64,000 nucleotides of DNA, taken from positions 1,426,001 to 1,490,000 of the forward strand of contig NZ_JADBEC010000001.1 in NCBI RefSeq assembly GCF_014873945.1. The letters are read 5' to 3'. A model generated the notes under the pieces. That model had not been told where the DNA came from and searched no databases. It saw only the letters and a list, made by a program, of their open reading frames with translations. The translations under genes and the position numbers were made by a program. This DNA is from Rhizobium viscosum (GTDB lineage: Bacteria; Pseudomonadota; Alphaproteobacteria; Rhizobiales; Rhizobiaceae). Below are positions 7,959 to 16,504 of this stretch, one piece after another; within the stretch, counting starts at the first letter, position 1, and the number at the start of each line of letters is the position of its first letter.

Positions 7959-9383
7959 TTAGAAAACCTGGTAGCCGGGAGTTAGCGTATGTCGGGGGTC
8001 ATAACGCTCCTTGGCCTGGCGCAGGCGCGGCCAGGCCGGCCCGAAGTGATCCTGCCAGTCATCGCCTGTCATCGGGAAAGCGCTGACCGGATACAGAACT
8101 GCACCCTCGCTGCGGACGCGCTCATAAAGCGCACGGTTCTTCGCAACCATGGCCTTGCTCCCGGCGGCAGCGTTCGAGGAAGGAAAACGGATGATGTTGA
8201 AGGGAAAGGCGACGTCCTCGGCCGGCATTCGGACGAAAGGGCTCAGTAAGGCGCCTGTCAGGAGTGGATAATAAGTGATGCGCCCGAAGGGGCCGACATC
8301 ATCGCTGGTCAGATCCTGCAGAATCTCGGCGGCGATACGCTCAGCATGGGAGCCGCGCAGGAAGGTGAGCCACCAGGGATGCGGATTGGCCCACTGGCCG
8401 TTCGACCGCAGGAGGGCCTCCAGCCTGGCAAAGGCGCTGGCGTCCTCAAGGTACGTGAGGTCTGAAACCACCGCCCCGTCGCGCTGATCCGACAATCCGT
8501 CGAGCACCTCCAGATCCGGTGCCGCGTCGCCGTCGTGGAAGATGGCCCCGTCGAGCTGGTAACGCCAGCCGCCCGCTCCATCAGGAAGGATCGCCCCCTG
8601 CAGCTGGTCGAAGCGTCCGTCTGCCAGCATAAGACGCTGATCGGCGGTCAACGACCTGAAATCGGGATAGAACAACTGGAACCGATGCACCCGCCCGGGC
8701 GCTCGGATCAGGCGCAGCGTCGCCCGCGTGATGACGGCACACTGGCCAAGCCCGCCCCTGATAGCATCGAAAAGATCGGGGTTGAGGTCGGCCGAACAGG
8801 TGAGTTCCCGGCCATCCCCCGTCACGACATCCAGTTCGAGGACATTGTCGGCCTGCATGCCGTGGCGTGACGTCGTTCCGCCGATGCCGCCAACGGCGAG
8901 CGTACCGCCGACCGATAGTTCCAGATAATTCGTGAGAACCGGCGGAGTAAGGCCCTTAGACAGGGTTGCCGTAAGCACCTCGCGCCACGTAGCGCCAGCG
9001 CCGACGACAATGCGATCCGCATCCACATGCTGGATGGCGTTTATCCCGCGCATGTCGATCACGATACCGCCCTCCGCCATGGCGCGGCCATAGGTCGAAT
9101 GACCCTGCCCACGGGCCGCAACCTTCAGCCCCCTGTCCCCCGCCCATCGGATCGCTGTTCCGACTTCGGCGGTGGAGGACGGCCTGAACACGGCACGAGG
9201 CGGCCGGTGGATGATGTGCCCGAAATCTTCCGACGCTTCGCCGATCGCCTTGGCGCTGCGGGTGAATGTACCAGCCGGGAGCCCAGGGCTATCGACGGCT
9301 CCTGTTGGCGTCGTCGCGTCCGTGGCAAATACCGCGGCACAGGTGAGGCCGCCGCCGAGTAGTTTACGTCTATTGAGTGTCAT
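7959..9383 (-). CDS. TAT-exported FAD-linked oxidoreductase, cytokinin-dehydrogenase-like
   Basis: 474 residues. The N-terminus carries a twin-arginine motif (NRRKLLGGG, residues 4-12) and a hydrophobic stretch, so the folded flavoprotein is probably exported to the periplasm. A PCMH-type FAD-binding domain follows, with ARGQGHSTYG; His95 is the position used for covalent FAD attachment in cytokinin dehydrogenases. The C-terminal part has HFGPAWPRL and KERYDPRHTLTPGYQVF, matching the end of CKX-type proteins. Cytokinin dehydrogenases cleave the isoprenoid side chain of cytokinins. Other FAD/BBE oxidases of alcohols or sugars share this fold, so substrate is uncertain. A LysR gene is divergent from it. 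Confidence 0.72.
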   Translation of the reverse strand: MTLNRRKLLGGGLTCAAVFATDATTPTGAVDSPGLPAGTFTRSAKAIGEASEDFGHIIHRPPRAVFRPSSTAEVGTAIRWAGDRGLKVAARGQGHSTYGRAMAEGGIVIDMRGINAIQHVDADRIVVGAGATWREVLTATLSKGLTPPVLTNYLELSVGGTLAVGGIGGTTSRHGMQADNVLELDVVTGDGRELTCSADLNPDLFDAIRGGLGQCAVITRATLRLIRAPGRVHRFQLFYPDFRSLTADQRLMLADGRFDQLQGAILPDGAGGWRYQLDGAIFHDGDAAPDLEVLDGLSDQRDGAVVSDLTYLEDASAFARLEALLRSNGQWANPHPWWLTFLRGSHAERIAAEILQDLTSDDVGPFGRITYYPLLTGALLSPFVRMPAEDVAFPFNIIRFPSSNAAAGSKAMVAKNRALYERVRSEGAVLYPVSAFPMTGDDWQDHFGPAWPRLRQAKERYDPRHTLTPGYQVF

Positions 9384-9404
9384 GAGATGCCTCCGTAAGA
9401 GAGA

Positions 9405-9663
9405 ATGCCTGTGTGGCGATTGACGCCCGGCGTGCTGGAGCTGCCCATGCGGGTCCGAACTCTGGCCGTATGGCCGAGTTCACAGTGGCTGCGGCTCAGC
9501 GCGATATCGCAGCAGGTGGTCGTCGAGAGCTTCCAGCTCTTTGACGCGGGCATGGCGCGGCATTCAGCACGAAACCTGGCCCGCAGCGCAACAGCGCCTA
9601 TTCGGCGCCGCCAGTTCGGTCGCTGATATAAGGAATTCGCGACGCTTCGAATGTTTTGCTCAT
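9405..9663 (-). pseudogene. Decayed DUF1127-type small protein gene
   Basis: On the minus strand a good start (ATG at 9663 with GGAG upstream) begins MSKTFEASRIPYISDRTGG but stops after 21 residues. Just beyond, a neighbouring frame reads RRRIGAVALRARFRAE, another reads ARVKELEALDDHLLR, and a third reads DIALSRSHCELGH. Joined, these give the LDD-LLRDI-LSRS signature of DUF1127 proteins, small Arg-rich proteins widespread in Rhizobiales. At least one single-base loss (CTGCTGCGATATC where CGNGATATC is expected) and an in-frame stop break it. The remainder of the 410-bp interval (9384-9793) shows no other gene and must hold the divergent promoters. Confidence 0.55.
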
Positions 9664-9793
9664 AGTGAAGTCTCCGCCTGTATGAACGACATCTGGCACA
9701 GGGCCGGGGCGTCACCCGTAGATGGAGAGGGTCCTGCGACGCGACAATTGGCAGCGAATGCGATATACTTTTCCGCAAAACGAGAGAATGCGT

Positions 9794-10687
9794 ATGGAGC
9801 GACTGGATGACCTCGAGGCCTTCCTGGCCATCGCCGAGAAGGGCGGCCAGACCGCCGCGGCGCGTCACCTGCGCCGGTCGCTACAGTCCATCAACCGCTC
9901 GCTTGCGGCACTGGAACAGAGCGTCGGCGTCGAATTGGTGCGGCGCACCACCCGCCACTCATATCTGACGGAAGCCGGACGAACCTTCTACGATCGCGTC
10001 AAACCAGCGTTGGCCGAAATCAACGATGCCAGGTTAGAAGCTGCCGATGCGCGCAGCGAGCCGGCCGGCCTGCTCAGGATAGCGGCCCCGGTCCTCTTCG
10101 CGCCCACTTATGTGCTACCCGCAATCACGGCTTTCATGGAGCGCCATCCGGCAATCGAGATCCAGCTCAAGGTCTCCGACCGCATGGTCGATTTGCTGGA
10201 AGAGGGCCTAGACCTGGCAGTGCGGATCAGGGATATGGCCGATTCCAGCCTCAAGGCACGGCGCCTCGGCGATCTTCGCGCCGTGGTCTTCGGATCGCCT
10301 GCCTACTTTGCGACACATGGCCGCCCCGAGCATCCCGACGATCTGATACGGCATCAATGCATTCTGCGCCATGCCGAAGGATCTGGCGAGACATGGACGT
10401 TCCGGATCGGTGGGCGACGGAAAGCCGTGCGGGTGCATGGTCGCTTCGGCAGCGACAGTGCGGCTGCAACACATGCCGCCGTGGCAGGCGGACTCGGCAT
10501 CGGGCTCACGCCGCTATGGCAAATCCGCAGCCTCGTCGATGAGGGCGCCGTGGAACTGGTCCTCGAAGACTTCGAGGATAGCAAGATTCCAATTTACGCT
10601 GTGTGGCCGTCCGGCAAGATACCTCTCGCCAAAACACGCCTGTTCGTGGATGAGCTGGCGGCCCGGCTGAAGCGCGAGCGGCTGTAG
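9794..10687 (+). CDS. LysR family transcriptional regulator
   Basis: 297 residues from the ATG at 9794 (MERLDDLEAFLAIAEKG), chosen because the LysR winged HTH begins immediately and GAGAG lies 7 bases upstream; frames extending further upstream are non-homologous. The HTH covers residues 1-60 (TAAARHLRRSLQSINRSLAALEQ), followed by a LysR substrate-binding domain of the type found in AaeR/DsdC-like subgroup regulators (PVLFAPTYVLPAITAFMERHP). It is divergent from the flavoprotein gene, with the decayed DUF1127 gene in between. By the usual LysR logic it may control that flavoprotein (inference). Confidence 0.88.
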   Translation: MERLDDLEAFLAIAEKGGQTAAARHLRRSLQSINRSLAALEQSVGVELVRRTTRHSYLTEAGRTFYDRVKPALAEINDARLEAADARSEPAGLLRIAAPVLFAPTYVLPAITAFMERHPAIEIQLKVSDRMVDLLEEGLDLAVRIRDMADSSLKARRLGDLRAVVFGSPAYFATHGRPEHPDDLIRHQCILRHAEGSGETWTFRIGGRRKAVRVHGRFGSDSAAATHAAVAGGLGIGLTPLWQIRSLVDEGAVELVLEDFEDSKIPIYAVWPSGKIPLAKTRLFVDELAARLKRERL

Positions 10688-10880
10688 GCCAGCGGCCTGA
10701 GGAGACAGACCGTGCCGGTCCAACTGCCCTTCCCGGTGACGCCCAAGGCAGCCTCCAGGGCGCGCTGCAGCTCGCTCATATTCTCCCGCATTCCGGAAGA
10801 GTAAATCGCGCCCGAGGCCGATTGTGATGCGCCATCCGTTGACCGATGCTGCAGGGCATCTCAGTCGAAGGACAGGGGAC

Positions 10881-11747
10881 ATGCTGAAGGAAGATTTCTA
10901 CCTGCTTGGGCACGGCGAAGCCGAAAGCCGCCGGCTCCTGGAACAGACCGAGTTGCTCGTGCCGGAGGCGGAGCGCTTTGTCGATCGTCTGAAGGTCACC
11001 AGGGGCGCTCGGGTGGTCGATCTTGGCTGCGGTCCGCGCGGACTTCTGGATATCCTTGCAGCGCGCGTGGGCATCCAAGGACAGGTCATCGGCGTCGAAA
11101 GGAATGCGGTGTTTGCAGAGGCCGCGCGCCGGTTGATCGCGGCGGAACGGATTGCCAATGTCGAGATCGTCGAGGCCGACGCCAAGGCAAGCGGACTTCC
11201 TTCCGGCGCCTTCGATCTCGTCACCGCCCGCCTCGTTCTCGTGAATGTGCCGGAGCCGGAGCGCATCGTCGCAGAAATGGCTGGGTTGGTGCGGCCGGGC
11301 GGCATTGTTGCGAGCTACGAAGCCGATTTCGGTGTGCTTCTGTGCGATCCGCCGTCGCAGGCATGGGACCGTTCGCTGGAGATCTATGCCGCCTATGCCG
11401 AAACGCACGGGGTCGATCTGTTCATCGGCCGGAAGACCCACCGCCTGTTACGCGATGTCGGGCTCGTTGAAATCGAGGTGAGTCCAATCGTGAATATATA
11501 TCCACCAGGACATGCGAGGCGCACGATCCTGCTGGATTTTGTAACCAACTGCAGCGATGCGCTCATCCATGAGAAATTCGCCGACGAGAGTGAACTGAAC
11601 GACCTGATCGCAGCGCTGCGGTATGACCTGGCCGATCCAGGCAGGCTCGTGACCTCGCATCTGTTCTACGAAACGATCGGCCGTAAGCCACTAGAGACGA
11701 GCACGGCCTCGGTCTCTGAGAACTACGTTTCGGCTGGAGCACTCTGA
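10881..11747 (+). CDS. Class I SAM-dependent methyltransferase
   Basis: 288 residues from the ATG at 10881 (MLKEDFYLLGHGEAES), which has GAAGGA about 10 bases upstream; an earlier in-frame start at 10824/10827 would add 18-19 residues. SAM motif I is VVDLGCGPRGLLD, followed by an acidic residue at the end of strand 2 (VIGVERN), and motif IV/post-motif LVTARLVLVNVPEP. This is a Methyltransf_11/25-type fold acting on a small molecule. Substrate unknown. It stands alone between the LysR gene and the frameshifted epimerase. Confidence 0.8.
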   Translation: MLKEDFYLLGHGEAESRRLLEQTELLVPEAERFVDRLKVTRGARVVDLGCGPRGLLDILAARVGIQGQVIGVERNAVFAEAARRLIAAERIANVEIVEADAKASGLPSGAFDLVTARLVLVNVPEPERIVAEMAGLVRPGGIVASYEADFGVLLCDPPSQAWDRSLEIYAAYAETHGVDLFIGRKTHRLLRDVGLVEIEVSPIVNIYPPGHARRTILLDFVTNCSDALIHEKFADESELNDLIAALRYDLADPGRLVTSHLFYETIGRKPLETSTASVSENYVSAGAL

Positions 11748-11790
11748 TTCCGAAGCTGGCGCCAGCCCACTCCGAGGATGCACGGCTTAC

Positions 11791-12742
11791 CTATGCCGCC
11801 GGCCGCACTTCATTTTGGATGATTTCGGCAAATCCCTGCCGCCACGATGGATGGCGCGGCGACCACGCGAATTCTCGCTTGGCCTTGGCGTTCGATCCCG
11901 CGCGCGACTGTGTCATCATGACGACGATGTGCTGCCCGGCGGCAAGGCGACCAAGCCATGCCGGTACATGGCGGTTTTGCGCCAAGCATTGCAGCGATCT
12001 CGGTGAGCCAGTCATGCACGGGCGCGGGATCGTCGTCGACGATATTGTAGATGCCCTCACCACGCTCGACGGCGAGTGCGGTCGCCTCCGCGGCATCGTC
12101 GATATGCAGGAAAGACCACCACGCCGTGCCGCCGCCGATCAGCGGCATGCGGCGCCTGCGGATCCGTTCGATCACGGGCGGATCGAAGAGGCCTGTATCG
12201 GAGCCATAGAATCCACCATAGCGTAGCGCGACGCCGACGATTCCCGGTGCCGTCGTAACGGCATGCTCGAGATAACGGATCGCTTCGAGCGTGCCGCGGA
12301 GCTCCTGTGGTGGATCCCGATCGAGCGGATCATCCTCGGCTTTCACGTATCCGCCAACCCGCGCATAAGGCCAGCCGCAGAAGCTTTGCGCGACCATCCG
12401 CTTCACGCCGCAGTCGCGTGCGGCTGCAAGCAGATAGTCAGTTCCGGCGGTGCGCAGGCGGTTGCTGCTTGCGAAGGCACGGTCGAATTTGCGCAGGTCC
12501 GAAGCACCTTTCAAATCTGTGAGTTGATGCACGATCACATCCGGACGTGCGGCAACGATCGCGGCGTGAATGGCTGTCTCATTTAGCGCGTCGGCGACCA
12601 CCGGCTCGGCGCCGAGCTCCCGCAGAAAGCCAGTTTTCGCGGGTGTTCTTGTCAATCCGATCACGCTATGCCCGCTGCCAACCAAGCGGGGAACCAGACG
12701 GCGTCCGACGGCGCCCGTCGCGCCTGCAACGAAAATGCGCAT
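11791..12742 (-). pseudogene. NAD(P)-dependent epimerase/dehydratase with C-terminal frameshift
   Basis: An extended-SDR protein begins at ATG 12742 (RBS GAGGTG) with the nucleotide-binding motif GATGAVGRR near residue 8. Homology in this frame runs to IAAMLGAKPP at about 11970. The expected continuation, RHVPAWLGRLAAGQHIVV then MMTQSRAGSNAKAKREFAW and HPSWRQGF, is in the neighbouring frame and ends at a stop at 11791. The original frame instead runs on as an Arg-rich sequence to 11810. One extra base or two missing bases around 11965-11972 explains this. It may be a real mutation or a sequencing error. The lost part is only the last ~60 residues, so partial activity cannot be ruled out. Confidence 0.7.
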
Positions 12743-12760
12743 GGCTCACCTCATGACTTG

Positions 12761-12784
12761 CTAACCTACTCCAGGGTAGGTTAG
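12761..12784. promoter_or_regulatory. Perfect 9-6-9 inverted repeat, probable TetR operator
   Basis: CTAACCTAC, a 6-base spacer, then GTAGGTTAG. It fills the 53-bp space between the divergent starts of the epimerase (12742) and the TetR gene (12796). Size and placement are as expected for a TetR-family operator repressing both genes. Confidence 0.8.
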
Positions 12785-12795
12785 TATTGGCCCCG

Positions 12796-13413
12796 ATGAA
12801 GTCAAGGGTACGCAAGCGTCTGAGCGCGGAAGAACGGCGGGGCATAATTATCGAGGCCGCCGTATCTGCATTTGCGCGCGACGGGTACGACGGCACGAAA
12901 ATGGACGGCATCGCGACGCGCGCGGAGATCACCAAGCCGGTGCTCTACGATCATTTTCCTTCGAAACAGGCGCTTTTCCTGGCGGTACTCGAGTCGATCC
13001 GCGACAGCCTGATCGCCAGGGGCAAGGCGATCGCGCAAGACGACGGCAGCCCAGAGCAAAAGTTCCGCCGGTCGATCGACGCCTTCCTTGAATTCGTCGA
13101 GCAAACACCCGATGCCGCCCGCGTGTTGCTGACGGTTCCGGCGGGAGACCCGGTTGCGGCGAAGCTCTCGCGCGAGGTCCAGGCCGGCGCATCCAGAGGC
13201 ATCTCTGTCCTGCTGGCCGAGCTCCTGCCCGGTCGAACGTCGTCGTGGCATTTACGGGGCACCACAGAGTTTCTGAAGGAGGGCCTCCACGCGATTGCCG
13301 TATGGTGGCTCGATAATCCGGGACCGACGCGCGAAGAGATCATTGAAGTCGTATTGGATGTCGCCTGGTTGGGATTGCGACACGGACGCGCTGACACGGC
13401 AACGGGAGGCTGA
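12796..13413 (+). CDS. TetR/AcrR family transcriptional regulator
   Basis: 205 residues from the first ATG (12796; a TTG three codons earlier is possible). The HTH is at about residues 10-55 (FARDGYDGTKMDGIATRAEITKPVLYDHFPSKQALF) and shows the canonical Y-HF-SK TetR signature. The C-terminal domain is of the TetR_C type with many Ala/Glu helices. It faces the epimerase gene across a perfect inverted repeat starting 12 bp upstream of its ATG. Autorepression and control of the epimerase, and perhaps of the downstream membrane protein genes, are likely (inference). Confidence 0.9.
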   Translation: MKSRVRKRLSAEERRGIIIEAAVSAFARDGYDGTKMDGIATRAEITKPVLYDHFPSKQALFLAVLESIRDSLIARGKAIAQDDGSPEQKFRRSIDAFLEFVEQTPDAARVLLTVPAGDPVAAKLSREVQAGASRGISVLLAELLPGRTSSWHLRGTTEFLKEGLHAIAVWWLDNPGPTREEIIEVVLDVAWLGLRHGRADTATGG

Positions 13414-13440
13414 GGTCTTATCGATCGAATGAGGTGACGC

Positions 13441-13791
13441 ATGAGAGACCTGACACTTCAGATCGCCGGCACATTGGCGATCCTCGTCGCTATCGGGCAT
13501 GGCGCTATTGCCGAACTGCAGGTGTTTCCGAAAGCTCACATCGAGTCGAAGCGAACGCGACGCCTGCTCCGTATGGTCTGGCAGGCAAGCACCATCGACT
13601 GGATCTGCATCGGCGCGCTGCTCATCGCGGCGCCCGCCCTTGGATCTGAAAACGCGCGGCGATGCATCATCATGGTTGCAATCGTTGCCTACAGTTATGC
13701 AGCAATCGGCAACGCCGTCGCCAGCCGCGGCCGGCATATTGGCTGGTGCCTGATGGGGGCAGTTGTGGGGCTCTCGCTGATGGGCCTGTAA
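13441..13791 (+). CDS. Small integral membrane protein of unknown function
   Basis: 116 residues, ATG preceded by GAGGTG. Four hydrophobic segments can be seen at about residues 5-24, 49-68, 74-92 and 99-115. A conserved-looking His-Gly/Glu pair lies in the first loop (IGHGAIAE). I do not recognise a named family. It lies 27 bp after the TetR gene and 15 bp before the ICMT-family gene, so the three may form one operon. Confidence 0.7.
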   Translation: MRDLTLQIAGTLAILVAIGHGAIAELQVFPKAHIESKRTRRLLRMVWQASTIDWICIGALLIAAPALGSENARRCIIMVAIVAYSYAAIGNAVASRGRHIGWCLMGAVVGLSLMGL

Positions 13792-13806
13792 AAACCAGCG
13801 GAGGAC

Positions 13807-14484
13807 ATGATGCAACTGCTCTTGCGCACCCTCAAAACGACTATTGTTGGCCTTATCGTCTTTTGCAGTCTCATCTTCATACCTGCCGGCACCCTGACTT
13901 ACTGGCAAGGATGGACGTTCGTCGCCGTATTCAGTGCTTCGACCACCATGATCGGCGTCTATCTCGCACTGGCTAACCCCACACTGCTCGAAAGACGTGT
14001 CAGGGCCGGACCGGCGGCAGAGACCAGACCGGTGCAGAAGATCATCATCACGGTGTCGTTTGCGTTTTTCTGCCTTATGCTGATTGTTTCGGCGCTCGAC
14101 CACCGCTTTGGCTGGTCACAAGTTCCGACCTGGCTCTCGGTCATCGGAAACGCCCTCGTTGCGCTTGGGCTGATGATCGATCTGCGTGTCTTCCGCGAAA
14201 ACAGCTACGGAGCATCCACCATTGAGAAGATGGAAGGGCAGAAGGTGATCACCACCGGCCCCTACGCCATCGTCCGACATCCGATGTATGTCGGCGTCCT
14301 CATCATGGTGCTTGGAACGCCGCTAGCACTTGGCTCCTGGTGGGGCATCATTCTCGTGATTGCCACGATTCCGATCCTGGTTTTGCGTATCCTCGACGAG
14401 GAAAGAATGCTGCGTGACGAATTGGAGGGCTACGAAGCCTATCAGCGAAATGTACGCTACCGGCTGTTGCCCCGCCTTTGGTAA
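13807..14484 (+). CDS. Isoprenylcysteine carboxyl methyltransferase (ICMT) family membrane protein
   Basis: 225 residues; the tandem ATG follows GGAGGAC. There are about five membrane spans. The C-terminal half has the SAM-binding signature of ICMT/phospholipid-methyltransferase membrane enzymes: TTGPYAIVRHPMYVG (about residues 150-164) and the acidic ERMLRDELEGYEAY near the C-terminus. Bacterial members are mostly of unknown substrate; prenylated proteins are not expected. Last gene of a putative TetR-membrane protein-ICMT operon. Confidence 0.8.
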   Translation: MMQLLLRTLKTTIVGLIVFCSLIFIPAGTLTYWQGWTFVAVFSASTTMIGVYLALANPTLLERRVRAGPAAETRPVQKIIITVSFAFFCLMLIVSALDHRFGWSQVPTWLSVIGNALVALGLMIDLRVFRENSYGASTIEKMEGQKVITTGPYAIVRHPMYVGVLIMVLGTPLALGSWWGIILVIATIPILVLRILDEERMLRDELEGYEAYQRNVRYRLLPRLW

Positions 14485-14508
14485 GAAGATCACCTCTTCA
14501 CGCACCAA

Positions 14509-14548
14509 TCGGGCGCGAGCGAGGCCGGAGCGAGCGATTCGCGCCCGA
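14509..14548. repeat. 10-bp inverted repeat with 20-base loop
   Basis: TCGGGCGCGA (14509-14518) is the exact reverse complement of TCGCGCCCGA (14539-14548). It lies between the ICMT-family stop and the 3' side of the tRNA gene. There is no T-run on either side, so it is not a standard intrinsic terminator. The rest of 14485-14677 shows no gene. Confidence 0.4.
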
Positions 14549-14677
14549 CCCGTTTCCGGTGCTGAAGAGTATCTCATATTGCGGACGCCGAGAGCTACGC
14601 ACACCGCCTTACGACAATGAAGTTCGCCATCGCGGTCTGGGAGAGTCGTTCGCCTGCAGTCGTAGATTCGGAGGAAA

Positions 14678-14754
14678 TGGCGCACCCGAAGAGATTCGAA
14701 CTCCTGACCCCCAGATTCGTAGTCTGGTGCTCTATCCAGCTGAGCTACGGGTGC
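14678..14754 (-). tRNA. tRNA-Arg (anticodon ACG)
   Basis: The minus strand folds as a full cloverleaf: acceptor GCACCCG (from 14754) pairs with CGGGTGC, the D-arm has AGCTCAGCTGGATAGAGC, and the anticodon loop is CTACGAA in stem CAGA/TCTG. The T-arm is GGTTCGAATC-like (AGTTCGAAT). The CCA end is encoded (14680-14678). ACG, read after A-to-I conversion, decodes CGU/CGC/CGA arginine codons. Confidence 0.96.
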
Positions 14755-14877
14755 GTCTGCAGTGGCGGCCATGCCGCTTGCGTGGGCGGTTCTCTAAAGG
14801 GTCTTTTCGGGCAATGCAAGAGCAATTCGAAAAAAATCGCGACTTTGGTTCGGCAAGGCTCCCCTGCGGAAATTGCA

Positions 14878-16395
14878 TCACTTTTCGGCGTGCGACCGGC
14901 TGCGGTAATCTTCCAGCGAAACGGGGCGATCCGGAATTTCGATGCGGAACTGCGTGCCGACCGAGGGCTTTTCCACAAGCGCGATCGTGCCACCGTGGGC
15001 CAGCACCAGCTCGCGGGCGATGGTGAGACCAAGACCGGTGCCGCCGGAGCGGGCCGAGCCGCGGAAGGCCGCAAACAGGTTCTGGCGCGCCTTCAACGGC
15101 ATGCCGGGGCCTGTATCGTCCACCGTGATGCTGACGACGCTGCCAACGCGCTGGGCAGCGACCGTGATGCGCCTGACGATCCCAGCCCCCTGCTCGCCCG
15201 AGGTCAGCGCCTGCAGGGCGTTGCGGCAGAGATTGTGGATGATCCGGAACAATTGCTCGCTATCGGCGTCCACTTCCAGATCGGGTCCCATCTGCTCGAT
15301 GAACTCGACGCCGCTTTGTGGCTCGATGGCGAGGATGTCCTTCACCTCCTGCACAAGCTCATAAAGGCGGAGGCGGCGGCGGCGCGGTGGCGATTCGGTT
15401 GCTTTGCCATAAGAGAGGACTTCGGTCGTGTAGCCGACCGCGCGATCGATGGTGCGCAGCAGCTTCGGCGCAAAGCTTTTCACCAAGGGATCGTCGACAT
15501 CGACGAGGCGGTCAGACATGAGCTGGGCGGATGCCAGGATGTTGCGCATGTCGTGGTTGATCTTCGAGACGGCGAGGCCGAGTGCTGCAAGATTTTTCTG
15601 CTGCTTCAGCGTCTTCTGCAGTTCGAGCTGCATGGATGTAAGATTGCGGCCGGCAACAGCCAGTTCGTCGCGGCCGCCATCGCCGACATAGACGTGCAGC
15701 GGATTTTCGGGATCGGCAGCGAATTGCTGCATGCTGCCTGTCAGTTTGCGGATCGGACGGATAAGAATACGGTTGATGGCGAAGAAAATCAGTGTCCCAG
15801 TAAAGAGCGAGATCAGGATCGACAGCAGCAGCACATTACGGGCATAGACCAACATCGCCTTACGCAGAGGCCGGTCTTTCATCACCACTTCAACGCCGGT
15901 ATTGGTCTCGCCTACCGCACCATAGACGCGGATCATGCGGTTGCCGCCGAAGATCAGCGTGTCCAACGCATCGCGCATCGCGGTCAATGGCGGGATGTCG
16001 GTGAGGTCGTAGGATTCATCGACGGAAGTCGGCATTTCGCTCATGGCAAGCAGGCGGGAGGTGCCATCCTTGCGCAGTACAATCGCCTTGGTGCCGGTCG
16101 CCTCCAGCGTCTCCTTCTGCAGCGCACGCGGCAGATCCACCGGCTGCAGGCCGTCGATGACGATTGCGGCAGCGGCGGCCGTATTCAGCCGATCCTCCAG
16201 CCAGCGGACACGCATGCTCGCGATGGAGGGAAAGAAGATCAGGATTTCCGCCAGCATAATGAAGAAGACGGTGAGCCAGAGCAGCTTGCCGGAAAGGCGG
16301 CTGAACATGCCGGCACGCGGATACGAACCCTTGGCAGCCTCACTAGCCACGATGTTTTCCGCTCTGGAAGTCTCGCCCTGGTCTTGAACCGGCAT
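14878..16395 (-). CDS. Orphan sensor histidine kinase with HAMP domain and atypical H-box
   Basis: 505 residues from the ATG at 16395; longer frames begin only 8 bp from the terminator hairpin of the neighbouring chemoreceptor gene. Two membrane segments (about 37-58 and 185-209) frame a periplasmic sensor loop. A HAMP region (NRILIRPIRKLTGSM) follows. The phosphoacceptor is His281 in SKINHDMRNILAS, not the usual SHELRTPL. The ATPase domain has an N-box (HNLCRNALQAL), G1 DDTGPGMP and G2 GGTGLGLTI. No response regulator gene is adjacent, so the partner is unknown. Confidence 0.85.
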   Translation of the reverse strand: MPVQDQGETSRAENIVASEAAKGSYPRAGMFSRLSGKLLWLTVFFIMLAEILIFFPSIASMRVRWLEDRLNTAAAAAIVIDGLQPVDLPRALQKETLEATGTKAIVLRKDGTSRLLAMSEMPTSVDESYDLTDIPPLTAMRDALDTLIFGGNRMIRVYGAVGETNTGVEVVMKDRPLRKAMLVYARNVLLLSILISLFTGTLIFFAINRILIRPIRKLTGSMQQFAADPENPLHVYVGDGGRDELAVAGRNLTSMQLELQKTLKQQKNLAALGLAVSKINHDMRNILASAQLMSDRLVDVDDPLVKSFAPKLLRTIDRAVGYTTEVLSYGKATESPPRRRRLRLYELVQEVKDILAIEPQSGVEFIEQMGPDLEVDADSEQLFRIIHNLCRNALQALTSGEQGAGIVRRITVAAQRVGSVVSITVDDTGPGMPLKARQNLFAAFRGSARSGGTGLGLTIARELVLAHGGTIALVEKPSVGTQFRIEIPDRPVSLEDYRSRSHAEK

Positions 16396-16504
16396 CTCGT
16401 CTTGTCCGTGCGGCGAAAGGCCGCCATCAGAATGCGTTCTTATATTAGACCAGAATGCTCCGCTTTCAAATCTTTGCGAGGAGCGGCAAGTCGTCACAAA
16501 CGAA

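Noticed and set aside
14678..14754. tRNA-Arg as an integration site of a mobile island
   Set aside because: No integrase gene and no repeat of the tRNA 3' end was seen in the window.
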